In this document: piece after piece, positions 32,466 through 40,951 of the stretch
How the letters are laid out: each line of letters opens with the position of its first letter
How positions within the stretch are numbered: the first letter of the stretch is position 1
NCBI GenBank assembly: GCA_030447385.1
Contig: JAUJOY010000001.1
Span: 126,770 to 190,769, forward strand
Direction of reading: 5' to 3'
Origin: Mycobacteriales bacterium
Lineage (GTDB): Bacteria; Actinomycetota; Actinomycetes; Mycobacteriales; SCTD01
Length of the DNA: 64,000 nt
Position numbers and translations under genes: made by a program
The notes under the pieces: model-generated
Seen by the model: only the letters and a program-made list of their open reading frames with translations
The model's database searches: none
What the model was told of the DNA's origin: nothing

Positions 32466-33518
32466 TCAGAACGCGTAGCGCACCCGGCAGCTGGGCAGCC
32501 GCTGGCCGATCAGCCCCTCGAGCTGGCGCACCCAGGTCCCCTTCCACCCGGTGCGGTAGCGCACGTTGACCCCGCCGGTCTGCGAGCGCTTCGGCTGCTG
32601 CAGGTCCGGCCGCCACAGCACGTCCTCTGCCTTGGGATGCCAGCCGAGGTTGACCTCGTGCAGCCGGTCGTTGTGGGTCAGGAAGATGACCTCGCAGGCG
32701 AGCTGGCTCTTCGTGGCCGGCCCGAGCCGGTCGTCCAGCTCGGTCAGCAGCGCCGACCAGCGGTCCTGCCACCCCTCGGAGACGACGACCGGCGAGAAGT
32801 TGAGGTGCACCTCGTAGCCCGCCTCGACGAAGGCGTCGATGGCACTGATCCGCTCGTCGATGCTGCTGGTCCGCAGGTCGAGCAGGCGGGCATCCTCGCG
32901 CGGCATGAGGCTGAACCGGATGCGCGTGCGGCCCTGCGGATCCCAGGAGAGCAGGTCGCGGTTGACGTGCTTGGTGGCGAAGCTGGCCTTCGCGGTGGGC
33001 AGCCCGCGGAACATCTCGACCAGGTCCTGGACGTTGTCGCTCACCCGCGCGTCGACGCTGCAGTCGCTGTTCTCACCGATGTCGTAGACCCAGGCGCTGG
33101 GGTCGCACTGGTTCGGCTCGCTCTTGACCCCCTGCCGGCCGACGTGCCGCGACAGGTAGCCCGTGATCTGCTCGATGTTGGCGAACACCGTGATGGGGTT
33201 GCCGTAGCCCTTGCGCCGGGGGACGTAGCAGTAGGCGCAGGCCATGGCGCAGCCGTTCGCGGTCGAGGGCGCGATCCAGTCCGAGCTGCGGCCGTTGGGG
33301 CGCGCGGTCAGCGACTTCTTGACCCCGAGCACCAGGTCCTCGGACTTGGTGCGCACCCAGCGCTGCACATCGGCGGCGCCGTAGGGCACCTGCAGGTGCG
33401 ACGCCACCTCGACCAGCTCGGCCTCGGGCCAGCGGGCGAGCACGTCCTTGCCCCGTGGCAGCACCGCGGCGGCCGGTTCGACGAAGATGCGGCGGACGTC
33501 GAGCAGGGCTGTCGTCAT
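32466..33518 (-). CDS. Spore photoproduct lyase family radical SAM enzyme
   Basis: 350 residues. Radical SAM cluster motif Cys90-x3-Cys94-x2-Cys97 (CAMACAYC), the same spacing as SplB of endospore formers. A further Cys138 (NQCDPSAWVYDIGENSD) lies near the position of the H-donor cysteine (about 140) in SplB. In Bacillus the enzyme reverses the UV thymine dimer spore photoproduct. The actinobacterial branch is common in desiccation-tolerant soil lineages; its substrate is less well established. ATG at 33518 chosen because upstream residues look non-coding. Confidence 0.85.
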   Translation of the reverse strand: MTTALLDVRRIFVEPAAAVLPRGKDVLARWPEAELVEVASHLQVPYGAADVQRWVRTKSEDLVLGVKKSLTARPNGRSSDWIAPSTANGCAMACAYCYVPRRKGYGNPITVFANIEQITGYLSRHVGRQGVKSEPNQCDPSAWVYDIGENSDCSVDARVSDNVQDLVEMFRGLPTAKASFATKHVNRDLLSWDPQGRTRIRFSLMPREDARLLDLRTSSIDERISAIDAFVEAGYEVHLNFSPVVVSEGWQDRWSALLTELDDRLGPATKSQLACEVIFLTHNDRLHEVNLGWHPKAEDVLWRPDLQQPKRSQTGGVNVRYRTGWKGTWVRQLEGLIGQRLPSCRVRYAF

Positions 33519-33598
33519 CGCCTGTGTCAACGCCGGCAGCGGCCACGGCAGTCCCTCGTCGACTGTTCCGACCGCGCCATCAGGGGTACCGCCGCCGC

Positions 33599-34201
33599 AT
33601 GACGACGCTGCAGACCGCCTCCCGCCAGGTCCCGGCACCGCTGACGCTCCGGTCGCACCGACTTGTCGGTCTGGTGCAGACCGTCGAGCGGACGGAGGCG
33701 GCCGATGCCGGCGCGCGGGTGCTGCAGCCCCTGGCCGACGCGGTCACCCGGGCACCGGCGGTGGACGCCGCACTGCGGGGCACCTGGCTCGGGCACGCCG
33801 TGCACCCGATGCTCACCGACTTCCCGCTCGGCGCCTGGACCAGCACCACGCTGCTCGACCTGTTCGGCGGCCCGCGCGCCCGACCCGCAGCCACCGGACT
33901 GCTCGCGTTCGGGCTGGCCGCGGCGATCCCCACAGCGCTCGCCGGCCTCGCGGAGTGGCGCGCGACCGAGGGCGCCGCCCGCCGCGTAGGCATCGTGCAC
34001 GCCGGCATCAACACCGGCGCGCTGGCCCTCTACAGCGCCTCGCTCGTCACCCGGCTCCGCGGGCGCTACCGGGCCGCAACCGTGCTCGGGGTGGCCGGAG
34101 GAGTGACGGCGACCGTCGGCGGCTACGCCGGGGGCCACCTGTCGCTGGTGCGCAAGATCGGGACCGCGGATCCGGTGTTCGCCGAGTCCCCGACCGGCTG
34201 A
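33599..34201 (+). CDS. DUF2231 membrane protein
   Basis: 200 residues with about four hydrophobic segments (residues 75-100 onward). The GHAVHPMLTDFPLGAWTSTTLLDL motif is characteristic of DUF2231, whose conserved His residues may bind heme or metal. Further TM segments are GLLAFGLAAAIPTALAGLAEW, IVHAGINTGALALYSAS and TVLGVAGGVTATVGGYAGGHL. Function unknown. Starts 80 bp from the divergent radical SAM gene. Confidence 0.85.
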   Translation: MTTLQTASRQVPAPLTLRSHRLVGLVQTVERTEAADAGARVLQPLADAVTRAPAVDAALRGTWLGHAVHPMLTDFPLGAWTSTTLLDLFGGPRARPAATGLLAFGLAAAIPTALAGLAEWRATEGAARRVGIVHAGINTGALALYSASLVTRLRGRYRAATVLGVAGGVTATVGGYAGGHLSLVRKIGTADPVFAESPTG

Positions 34202-34240
34202 TCCGCCCGTCGCGGTCCCCTCCCACCGCGCCGGCGCCGC

Positions 34241-34888
34241 TCACGGGCGCCGCAGTCCGGAGAAGGCGAGGGCGACCACGGCATCCGCGATCTTGTCCGC
34301 GGACAGAGCCCGCTGCGGGCGGTACCACTCCGCGACGCTGTTGACCATCCCGAACAGCAGGCGCGTGACGAGCCGGGGGTCGAGGTCGTCGCGCACCGTC
34401 CCCTCGTCGATGGCGCTGCGCACCAGCGCGCTGAGCCGGTCGTCGAAGTCCCGCCGGCGGGTCAGTGCCTCCCGCTCGACAGGGGTGTTGCCGCGGACCC
34501 GCAGCAGCAGGGTGACGTAGGGCAGCTGGTCGACCAGGACCTCGGCGCTGCGGCGCACGACATGCTCGAGCCGCTCCACCGCGGCGCCCTGCCTCGCGGT
34601 CGGCTCGGCGAGCACCGCGAACAGGGCGTCCATCGCCCGCGACACCGCGAGGCGCAGCAGCTCCTGCTTGCCGGTGACGTGGGAGTAGATGGCCGACTTC
34701 GTCATCCCGGTCGCGCGGGCGAGGTCGGCCATGCTCGTCGCGTCGTAGCCGCGGGTCAGGAACTCCTTCGCCACCAGGGCGAGCAGCTCGTCGGGGGAGT
34801 GCCGGGGTGGCCGTCCCACGCCGCGACGAGCAGGTTCTGGAAGCGCAGGCGCCTGCGTACCGTGCGGTTGCGTTGACACCGACCTCAT
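34241..34888 (-). CDS. TetR family regulator of the paa operon
   Basis: 215 residues from the ATG at 34888. The HTH occupies about 25-75 (LLALVAKEFLTRGYDATSMADLARATGMTKSAIYSHVTGK split across helices), preceded by GRPPRHSPDEL. The C-terminal ligand domain ends SADKIADAVVALAFSGLRR. Divergent from paaA with only 44 bp between starts, and the dyad at 34901-34918 lies in that gap, so it probably represses paaABCDE and itself, released by phenylacetyl-CoA as for other PaaR-type TetR proteins. The transcript may be almost leaderless (TATACT 8 bp before the ATG). Confidence 0.85.
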   Translation of the reverse strand: MRSVSTQPHGTQAPALPEPARRGVGRPPRHSPDELLALVAKEFLTRGYDATSMADLARATGMTKSAIYSHVTGKQELLRLAVSRAMDALFAVLAEPTARQGAAVERLEHVVRRSAEVLVDQLPYVTLLLRVRGNTPVEREALTRRRDFDDRLSALVRSAIDEGTVRDDLDPRLVTRLLFGMVNSVAEWYRPQRALSADKIADAVVALAFSGLRRP

Positions 34889-34900
34889 GCGGAGGGAGTA

Positions 34901-34918
34901 TACGAACGATCGGTCGGT
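34901..34918. promoter_or_regulatory. TetR operator in paa divergent promoter
   Basis: Imperfect inverted repeat TACGAACGA/TCGGTCGGT (6 of 9 positions pair), typical in size and base composition of TetR operators. It overlaps a minus-strand TATACT -10 element (34897-34902) for the regulator gene; a plus-strand TTGACA at 34873-34878 could belong to paaA. Confidence 0.6.
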
Positions 34919-34932
34919 AATGGGAGGCTGTC

Positions 34933-35877
34933 GTGGATCGACCCGCACCGCCGGCGCAGCCCGAGCTCGAGCGGGAGTTCTCCGAGCGCATCGCGGCCGA
35001 CGAGCGGATCGAGCCCCGCGACTGGATGCCCGACGGCTACCGCGCGACCCTCGTCCGGCAGATCGCCCAGCACGCCCACTCCGAGATCGTCGGCATGCAG
35101 CCGGAGGGCAACTGGATCACCCGGGCGCCGTCGCTGCGCCGCAAGGCCATCCTCGTCGCGAAGGTGCAGGACGAGGCCGGACACGGGCTCTACCTCTACA
35201 GCGCCGCGGAGACGCTGGGCGCGGACCGCTCCCGCCTGCTCGACCTGCTGCACGAGGGCCGGCAGAAGTACTCCACGATCTTCAACTACCCGGCGACCTC
35301 GTGGGCCGACGTGGCCGCCATCGGCTGGCTGGTCGACGGCGCGGCCATCATGAACCAGGTCCCCCTGACGCGCTGCTCGTACGGGCCCTATGCCCGCGCC
35401 ATGACGCGGGTCTGCAAGGAGGAGAGCTTCCACCAGCGCCAGGGGTTCGAGGCGATGTCGGTCCTCGCCAAGGGAACGTCCGCCCAGCGGCGCATGGCGC
35501 AGGACGCGCTGGACCGCTGGTGGTGGCCGGCGCTGATGATGTTCGGTCCGCCGGACGGGCAGAGCCCGAACAGCGCGCAGTCGATGGCATGGGGGATCAA
35601 GCGCTTCAGCAACGACGAGCTGCGGCAGCGCTTCGTCGACGCCACCGTGCCGCAGGCCGAGCACCTGGGCCTGCAGATCCCGGACCCTCAGCTGCACCGG
35701 GACGGCGAGCACTACCGCACCGGTGAGATCGACTGGACCGAGTTCCAGGAGGTGATGCGGGGCAACGGCCCGTGCAACCGGCAGCGCCTCGCCGCGAGGG
35801 TGCGAGCCCATGAGGACGGCGCGTGGGTCCGCGAGGCGGCCGCCGCGTACGCCGAAAAGCACCCGGCTGCGGCATGA
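34933..35877 (+). CDS. paaA: Phenylacetyl-CoA 1,2-epoxidase subunit PaaA
   Basis: 314 residues, usual length. Catalytic di-iron subunit: ligand motifs include [18 protein letters not shown] (Glu-x2-His) and the earlier [17 protein letters not shown] (Glu-x2-His). Converts phenylacetyl-CoA to the ring epoxide together with PaaBCE. GTG start with GGGAGG 8 nt upstream. Overlaps paaB by ATGA. First gene of the operon under the divergent TetR gene. Confidence 0.95.
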   Translation: MDRPAPPAQPELEREFSERIAADERIEPRDWMPDGYRATLVRQIAQHAHSEIVGMQPEGNWITRAPSLRRKAILVAKVQDEAGHGLYLYSAAETLGADRSRLLDLLHEGRQKYSTIFNYPATSWADVAAIGWLVDGAAIMNQVPLTRCSYGPYARAMTRVCKEESFHQRQGFEAMSVLAKGTSAQRRMAQDALDRWWWPALMMFGPPDGQSPNSAQSMAWGIKRFSNDELRQRFVDATVPQAEHLGLQIPDPQLHRDGEHYRTGEIDWTEFQEVMRGNGPCNRQRLAARVRAHEDGAWVREAAAAYAEKHPAAA

Positions 35878-36152
35878 CGTCCCCGCTGTGGGAGGTCTTC
35901 GTCCGCAGCCGGCGGGGGCTGTCGCACACCCACGTGGGGAGCCTGCGGGCGCCCGACGCGCACATGGCCCTGCGCAACGCCCGCGACGTCTACACCCGCC
36001 GGCAGGAGGGGACGAGCATCTGGGTCGTGCCGTCGTCGCAGATCGTCGCGAGCAGCCCGCAGGAGAAGGACAGCTTCTTCGACCCCGCCGGCGACAAGCC
36101 CTACCGGCACCCGACGTTCTACGACGTGCCCGAGGGGCTGACGCACCTGTGA
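35874..36152 (+). CDS. paaB: Phenylacetyl-CoA epoxidase subunit PaaB
   Basis: 92 residues. PaaB signature [19 protein letters not shown] and [13 protein letters not shown]-like segment ([16 protein letters not shown]), ending in [22 protein letters not shown]. Small structural bridge subunit of the epoxidase. Overlaps paaA and paaC. Confidence 0.95.
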   Translation: MTSPLWEVFVRSRRGLSHTHVGSLRAPDAHMALRNARDVYTRRQEGTSIWVVPSSQIVASSPQEKDSFFDPAGDKPYRHPTFYDVPEGLTHL

Positions 36153-36937
36153 CCGTCTCGCCCCTCCCCGAGGTGGATGCGCCCGCCGATCTGGACGTCA
36201 GCGCGTACGCGCTCCGCCTCGGCGACGACGCGCTCGTGCTCGCCCAGCAGCTGTGCACCTGGGCAGCGCGCGCGCCGGAGCTGGAGCAGGACGTGGCGCT
36301 GCTCAACCTCGCGCTCGACCTGCTCGGCCAGGCCCGCAGCCTGCTGAGCTACGCCGGCAGCCGCGAGGGGCGGGACCGGTCCGAGGACGACCTGGCTTTC
36401 CTGCGGGACGAGCCGGGCTTCGTCAACGCGCTGCTGATGGAGGTCGACGGCGGGGACTTCGCCCGCACGATGGCCCGGCAGCTGTACGCGTCCGCCCACG
36501 CGGTCCTGCTGTGGTCGTCCCTTCACGAGTCCGCAGACGAGCAGCTCGCCGGGATCGCCGGCAAGGCCGTCAAGGAGGCCGCCTACCACCTGGACCACGC
36601 CCGCAGCTGGGTGGTCCGGCTGGGTGACGGCACGGCCGAGAGCGCACGCCGCATGCAGGTCGGGCTGGACGAGCTGTGGCCCTACACCTTCGAGCTGTTC
36701 GAGATCGACCCGCTGATCTCGCGCCTCACGGCTCGTGGGGTGGTGGCCGACCCGGCACTGCTGGAGCCGCGCTGGCGCAGCATCGTCTCCGACGTGGTGG
36801 GGGAGGCGACCCTGAGGCTTCCCGAGTCGACCTGGCGTCCGACCGGCGGCCGCTCGGGCCGGCACACGGAGGGCTTCGGCTACCTCCTGGCCGAGATGCA
36901 GCACCTGCACCGCTCCCATCCCGGTGCGTCATGGTGA
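36149..36937 (+). CDS. paaC: Phenylacetyl-CoA epoxidase subunit PaaC
   Basis: 262 residues from the GTG overlapping the paaB stop. Ferritin-like structural partner of PaaA: QDVALLNLALDLLGQARSLL, KEAAYHLDHARSWVVRLGDGT and the terminal EGFGYLLAEMQHLHRSHPG are conserved PaaC features. Forms the heterodimeric core with PaaA. Confidence 0.94.
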   Translation: MTVSPLPEVDAPADLDVSAYALRLGDDALVLAQQLCTWAARAPELEQDVALLNLALDLLGQARSLLSYAGSREGRDRSEDDLAFLRDEPGFVNALLMEVDGGDFARTMARQLYASAHAVLLWSSLHESADEQLAGIAGKAVKEAAYHLDHARSWVVRLGDGTAESARRMQVGLDELWPYTFELFEIDPLISRLTARGVVADPALLEPRWRSIVSDVVGEATLRLPESTWRPTGGRSGRHTEGFGYLLAEMQHLHRSHPGASW

Positions 36938-37419
36938 CCGAGGCGCGGGTACGTGAGGCGCTCTCGGCCGTCGCGGACCCCGAGATGCCGGTGCTCACCC
37001 TCACTGACCTCGGGATCCTGCGGGACGTCAGCGTCGACGGGGCGACCGTGACCGTGACGATCACCCCGACCTACTCCGGGTGCCCGGCCATGCAGGAGAT
37101 CACGCAGGACATCACCCGTGCGGTGCTCGCGTGCGGCGGCGAACACGTCTTCGTGCGCACGATCCTCTCCCCCGCCTGGACGACGGACTGGATCAGCGAG
37201 GAGGGCCGCCGCAAGCTCGAGGCGTACGGGATTGCGCCGCCGCCCCCCCGGACCGCGTCTGCGGTGCTGGTGCCGCTCGGACGAAGGCACCTCCCCGCCT
37301 GCCCCCGCTGCGCCTCGACCGACTCCGAGGAGCTGTCCCGGTTCTCCTCGACCGCGTGCCGGGCCATGTGGCGGTGCCGGTCCTGCCGTGAGCCGTTCGA
37401 CCACCTGAAGGCGCACTGA
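36931..37419 (+). CDS. paaD: Phenylacetate degradation protein PaaD (MIP18/Fe-S assembly type)
   Basis: 162 residues. N-terminal DUF59/MIP18 domain (ADPEMPVLTLTDLGILRDV, TPTYSGCPAMQEI) and a C-terminal four-Cys zinc ribbon (CPRC ... CRSC, about residues 127-153). PaaD is needed for maturation of the epoxidase, probably iron-sulfur insertion into PaaE. Overlaps paaC. Confidence 0.93.
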   Translation: MVTEARVREALSAVADPEMPVLTLTDLGILRDVSVDGATVTVTITPTYSGCPAMQEITQDITRAVLACGGEHVFVRTILSPAWTTDWISEEGRRKLEAYGIAPPPPRTASAVLVPLGRRHLPACPRCASTDSEELSRFSSTACRAMWRCRSCREPFDHLKAH

Positions 37420-37421
37420 GG

Positions 37422-38498
37422 GTGCCGGTGCTCCTGCCTGCCGTCGGCTTCCACCTGCTGCGCGTCAGCGCGATCGACCGGCTGACGGCCGACGCGGTCG
37501 CGATCACCTTCGACGTCCCGCCGGCCCTCGCGCAGACCTTCTCCTTCCGGGCCGGACAGCACCTCACGTTGCGCCGCGTCCTCGACGGTCAGGACCTGCG
37601 GCGCACGTACTCGCTGTGCACCAGCGCGGCCGGGGGACCTCTGCGCGTTGCCGTGAAGCGGCTGGACGGCGGCGTGCTGTCCACCTGGCTGTGCTCGCAG
37701 CTCGCGGTCGGGGAAGAGCTGGAGGTGCTGCCACCTGCCGGCAGGTTCGGGCCCTCGCTGAACCTGCGACGCAGACGCCGCTACGGCCTGGTCGCCGCCG
37801 GCAGCGGCATCACGCCCGTGCTCTCGATCGCCGCGACCGCCCTGGAGGTCGAGCCGTGCAGCGACGCCGTACTGCTCTACGCCAACCGCACGAGCCGCGA
37901 CGTGATGCTGCTCGAGGAGCTGTCCGACCTCAAGGACCGGTTTCCCGAGCGCCTGCAGGTGCTGCACGTGCTGTCGGGGGAGGAGCAGGAGAGCGAGCTG
38001 CTGAGCGGGCGGATCGACCGCGACCGGCTCCGCCGGCTCTTCGCGACGCTGCTGCCGCCTCCGGAGGTGGACGAGTGGTTCCTGTGCGGGCCGCTGTCGC
38101 TGGTCGAGCAGACCCGCCAGACGCTGCTCGACGAGGGGGTTGCGCCTGAGTGCATCTCCACGGAGCTGTTCTACGCCGGGATGCCGCCCCCCCGACCGCC
38201 GCACGATCCGGCACTGGGCTCGCGTTCGTCGACGGTGACAGCGCGGCTGCACGGCCGGACCACGCAGCTCGCGGTGCAACAGGACGAGCGCATCCTGGAT
38301 GCACTCCTCGCCCTACGCCCCGACGCCCCCTTCGCGTGCCGCGGAGGGGTGTGCGGGACCTGCCGAGCAAGGATCGTCTCCGGGTCGGTGGAGATGGACG
38401 TCAACTACGCCCTGGAGCCGGAGGAGCTGGCCGCCGGCGTCGTGCTGACCTGCCAGTCGCGACCGGTGACCGATGAGGTGCGACTGGAGTACCTGTAG
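37422..38498 (+). CDS. paaE: Phenylacetyl-CoA epoxidase reductase PaaE
   Basis: 358 residues: FAD-binding domain (RRTYSLCTS), NAD(P)-binding domain (GLVAAGSGITPVLSI ... FLCGPLSLVEQ) and a C-terminal plant-type 2Fe-2S ferredoxin (CRGGVCGTCRARI plus a fourth Cys in LTCQSRP). Transfers electrons from NADPH to the PaaA di-iron site. GTG start 2 bp after the paaD stop. Last gene of the operon; PaaK, PaaG, PaaZ and PaaJ are not in the window. Confidence 0.94.
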   Translation: MPVLLPAVGFHLLRVSAIDRLTADAVAITFDVPPALAQTFSFRAGQHLTLRRVLDGQDLRRTYSLCTSAAGGPLRVAVKRLDGGVLSTWLCSQLAVGEELEVLPPAGRFGPSLNLRRRRRYGLVAAGSGITPVLSIAATALEVEPCSDAVLLYANRTSRDVMLLEELSDLKDRFPERLQVLHVLSGEEQESELLSGRIDRDRLRRLFATLLPPPEVDEWFLCGPLSLVEQTRQTLLDEGVAPECISTELFYAGMPPPRPPHDPALGSRSSTVTARLHGRTTQLAVQQDERILDALLALRPDAPFACRGGVCGTCRARIVSGSVEMDVNYALEPEELAAGVVLTCQSRPVTDEVRLEYL

Positions 38499-38560
38499 CG
38501 CCTACGGCCGCGTTCCCGCGGGGCGTCCCTGACCGCCGAATCCAGCAGTGGGCGCGAGCC

Positions 38561-38898
38561 TCACCGCTCGACGAACAGCACCTTCATCGTCTCCTGCCCC
38601 CCGTAGAAGCGACGGACGTCCTCCACCTCGCGCGGTGTGCAGCGCCAGAGGTAGGTGATCTCGCTGTCCCCCTTGTGCGGGTCGATGGTGCAGACCAGCG
38701 CAGTGACACCGCCGTCGACTCCGCTCCCGAACCAGACGTCGATGCCTGAGCCGTCGCCGCCGACGGTCCCCGCGAGGTAGCCGTAGTCGACCGGGTAGAC
38801 CCACTCCGGGAAGCGCGGGTGCCCGCTGCCCGCCGGCCGGTCGACAACGTGCCGGCCCGCTCGCAGAGGTTGTCGACCTCGTTCCAGAAGGCCGCCAC
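38561..38898 (-). CDS. Inorganic pyrophosphatase-like protein, frameshifted
   Basis: A short (about 112-residue) pyrophosphatase-related protein split by a frame change. From the GTG at 38898 the sequence reads [15 protein letters not shown]; from about 38850-38856 a one-base deletion is needed to continue as [22 protein letters not shown], then [21 protein letters not shown] and the end at 38561. The [11 protein letters not shown] segment is the family I pyrophosphatase core signature (acidic metal site). Such shortened homologues are known in actinobacteria; they lack several catalytic Asp/Lys residues. Without the indel neither frame encodes the full protein. Confidence 0.65.
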
Positions 38899-38983
38899 GG
38901 GGGCGAAGGTTAGCCACTGCCCGCCTCGCGCTGCTGGAGCTTCCCGGTGTCCATCGACGCCGCGGGCTCGTACCCTGGCAGGC

Positions 38984-40309
38984 ATGATCCCGCTCCTGGA
39001 CCTGCGCGGCAGCGACCCCGACAAGGTCCGCCCGCTGCCGCGCGCCGCGCTGGACGTGGAGGCCGCGCTGGCGACCGTGCGACCGCTGGTCGAGGAGGTC
39101 CGCCACGGCGGTGTCGATGCCCTGCTGGCGATCAGCGAGCGGCTCGACGGTGTGCGCCCCCCTTCGCTGCGCGTACCGGACGACGCGCTGCGGCGCGCGC
39201 TCGAGCAGCTGGACCCTGGCGTGCGCGACGCGCTGGACGAGTCGATCCGGCGGGCCCGGCTGGTGCACCAGGACCAGCGGCGCGAGGAGCACACGACGCG
39301 GCTGTCGCCGGGCGGGCAGGTGACCGCGCGATGGCTGCCGGTCGACCGGGTCGGGCTCTACGTCCCGGGCGGGCGGGCGGTCTACCCGAGCTCGGTGGTC
39401 ATGAACGTCGTCCCGGCGCAGGAGGCCGGTGTCCGATCGCTGGCCATCGCCTCACCGCCGCAGAAGGACTTCGGCGGCCTGCCGCACCCGACGATCCTCG
39501 CGGCAGCGGCCCTCCTCGGTGTCGAGGAGGTGTACGCCGTCGGTGGCGCTCAGGCCGTTGCCATGTTCGCGCTCGGCGCCCGGGAGAGCGCCGGTGACCT
39601 GGTGTGCCGCAAGGTCGACCTGGTGACCGGTCCGGGCAACATCTACGTGACCGCCGCCAAGCGGCTGCTCAAGGGGCTGATCGGCATCGACAGCGAGGCC
39701 GGTCCCACCGAGATCGCTGTGCTGGCGGACGACACTGGGAACCCCGTCTTCCTGGCGGCCGACCTGATCAGCCAAGCCGAGCACGACGTGATCGCCGCCT
39801 CAGTCCTCGTCACCACCAGCGAGTCGCTCGCGGACGAGGTGGTCCGCGAGCTCGGCCGCCAGGTCCCGGCAGCCAAGCACGCCGAACGCATCCGCAAGGC
39901 CCTGTCCGGCCCGCAGTCCGCGATCGTCCTGGTGGACGACCTCGACGCCGGCCTGGCTGTGGTGAATGCCTACGCGGCGGAGCACCTGGAGATCCACACC
40001 CGGGATGCTGCCGCCGTCGCCCGGCAGGTGCGCAACGCGGGCGCCATCTTCGTCGGCCCCTACGCCCCCGTCTCACTCGGTGACTACTGCGCCGGCTCCA
40101 ACCACGTACTCCCCACCGGTGGTTGCGCCTGTCACTCGAGCGGGTTGTCGGTGCAGACGTTCCTGCGGGGCGTTCACCTGGTGGAGTACGACGAGCCGGC
40201 CCTGCGGGAGGTGGCGCACCACGTCGTGGCCCTGTCCCATGCCGAGGACCTCCCGGCGCACGGCACCGCGATCACGGTCCGCTTCCCGGACGATTCCGCG
40301 CCCGGCTGA
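38984..40309 (+). CDS. hisD: Histidinol dehydrogenase
   Basis: 441 residues, typical length. Signatures: [36 protein letters not shown] (NAD region), [25 protein letters not shown] (zinc-ligand Gln and His), and [17 protein letters not shown] (catalytic His). Carries out the last two steps of histidine synthesis, histidinol to histidine. No other his gene follows before the TetR gene, so hisD stands alone here. Confidence 0.96.
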   Translation: MIPLLDLRGSDPDKVRPLPRAALDVEAALATVRPLVEEVRHGGVDALLAISERLDGVRPPSLRVPDDALRRALEQLDPGVRDALDESIRRARLVHQDQRREEHTTRLSPGGQVTARWLPVDRVGLYVPGGRAVYPSSVVMNVVPAQEAGVRSLAIASPPQKDFGGLPHPTILAAAALLGVEEVYAVGGAQAVAMFALGARESAGDLVCRKVDLVTGPGNIYVTAAKRLLKGLIGIDSEAGPTEIAVLADDTGNPVFLAADLISQAEHDVIAASVLVTTSESLADEVVRELGRQVPAAKHAERIRKALSGPQSAIVLVDDLDAGLAVVNAYAAEHLEIHTRDAAAVARQVRNAGAIFVGPYAPVSLGDYCAGSNHVLPTGGCACHSSGLSVQTFLRGVHLVEYDEPALREVAHHVVALSHAEDLPAHGTAITVRFPDDSAPG

Positions 40310-40319
40310 AGCGTCGCGA

Positions 40320-40874
40320 TCAGCCGCGCAGCGCCCTGCCCGCCATACCCGAAAGCTGCCGCGCCGCCTCGCCGCGACCACGCGCGCTGTGCGGGGTCGA
40401 GTTCAACAGCCCGAACACGGCCTGCACCCGCAGTCGCGCCACCTCGCGTGCGAGCGCAGGCTCGGCCCTGCAGAGCACGTCGGTCCAGAGCTCGACGTAG
40501 GTCCGCTGGAGCCTGCGCACGACCGCCCGGTCCTTGTCGCTCAGCGACGCCAGGTCGCGGTCCTGCACCCGGATGACGTCCGGCTCGGCCAGGGCGAAGT
40601 CGGTGTGGAAGTCGACCAGTGCCTCCAGCGCCCGGCCAGGATCGGGGTCGTCCCGGACCACCGCTCGGCCGCCGTCGACGAGCTGCTCGCTGATGTCGAC
40701 GAGCAGACGCGCCAGCAGGGCATCCTTGGACGGGAAGTGCTTGTAGATCGCGGGGCCGGAGATGCCGCAGGCCGTCCCGATGTCGGACACGGATGTGCCG
40801 TGGAAGCCACGCTGTGCGAACAGGCGAGCGGCCTCGCGGAGCATCACGTCGCGCGTACGCGGTGGGCGGCCCAC
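40320..40874 (-). CDS. TetR family regulator of the leucine-catabolism operon
   Basis: 184 residues. HTH at about 8-55 (MLREAARLFAQRGFHGTSVSDIGTACGISGPAIYKHF split). The C-terminal domain is the TetR_C_33/KstR2-like helical type, ending GMAGRALRG. Divergent from the acyl-CoA carboxylase operon with 77 bp between starts; a perfect 6-bp-arm dyad sits in that gap. Probably represses the operon and responds to an acyl-CoA intermediate. Confidence 0.88.
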   Translation of the reverse strand: MGRPPRTRDVMLREAARLFAQRGFHGTSVSDIGTACGISGPAIYKHFPSKDALLARLLVDISEQLVDGGRAVVRDDPDPGRALEALVDFHTDFALAEPDVIRVQDRDLASLSDKDRAVVRRLQRTYVELWTDVLCRAEPALAREVARLRVQAVFGLLNSTPHSARGRGEAARQLSGMAGRALRG

Positions 40875-40907
40875 ATGTCTCCCTGGACAGGATCGGGAAG
40901 CGCACTC

Positions 40908-40924
40908 TAACCTGACGTAGGTTA
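40908..40924. promoter_or_regulatory. TetR operator of the leucine operon
   Basis: Perfect dyad TAACCT-GACGT-AGGTTA, 17 bp, midway between the divergent TetR gene (start 40874) and the carboxylase gene (start 40952). TAGGTT within the right arm could serve as a -10 element, so binding would block transcription. Confidence 0.7.
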
Positions 40925-40951
40925 CGGATCACTAACCGGCGGGAGTTCGGC

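Noticed and set aside
34232-34252. 7-bp GC-rich stem between DUF2231 and TetR genes
   Set aside because: It overlaps the TetR stop codon and short GGCGCC palindromes are expected by chance in this composition.
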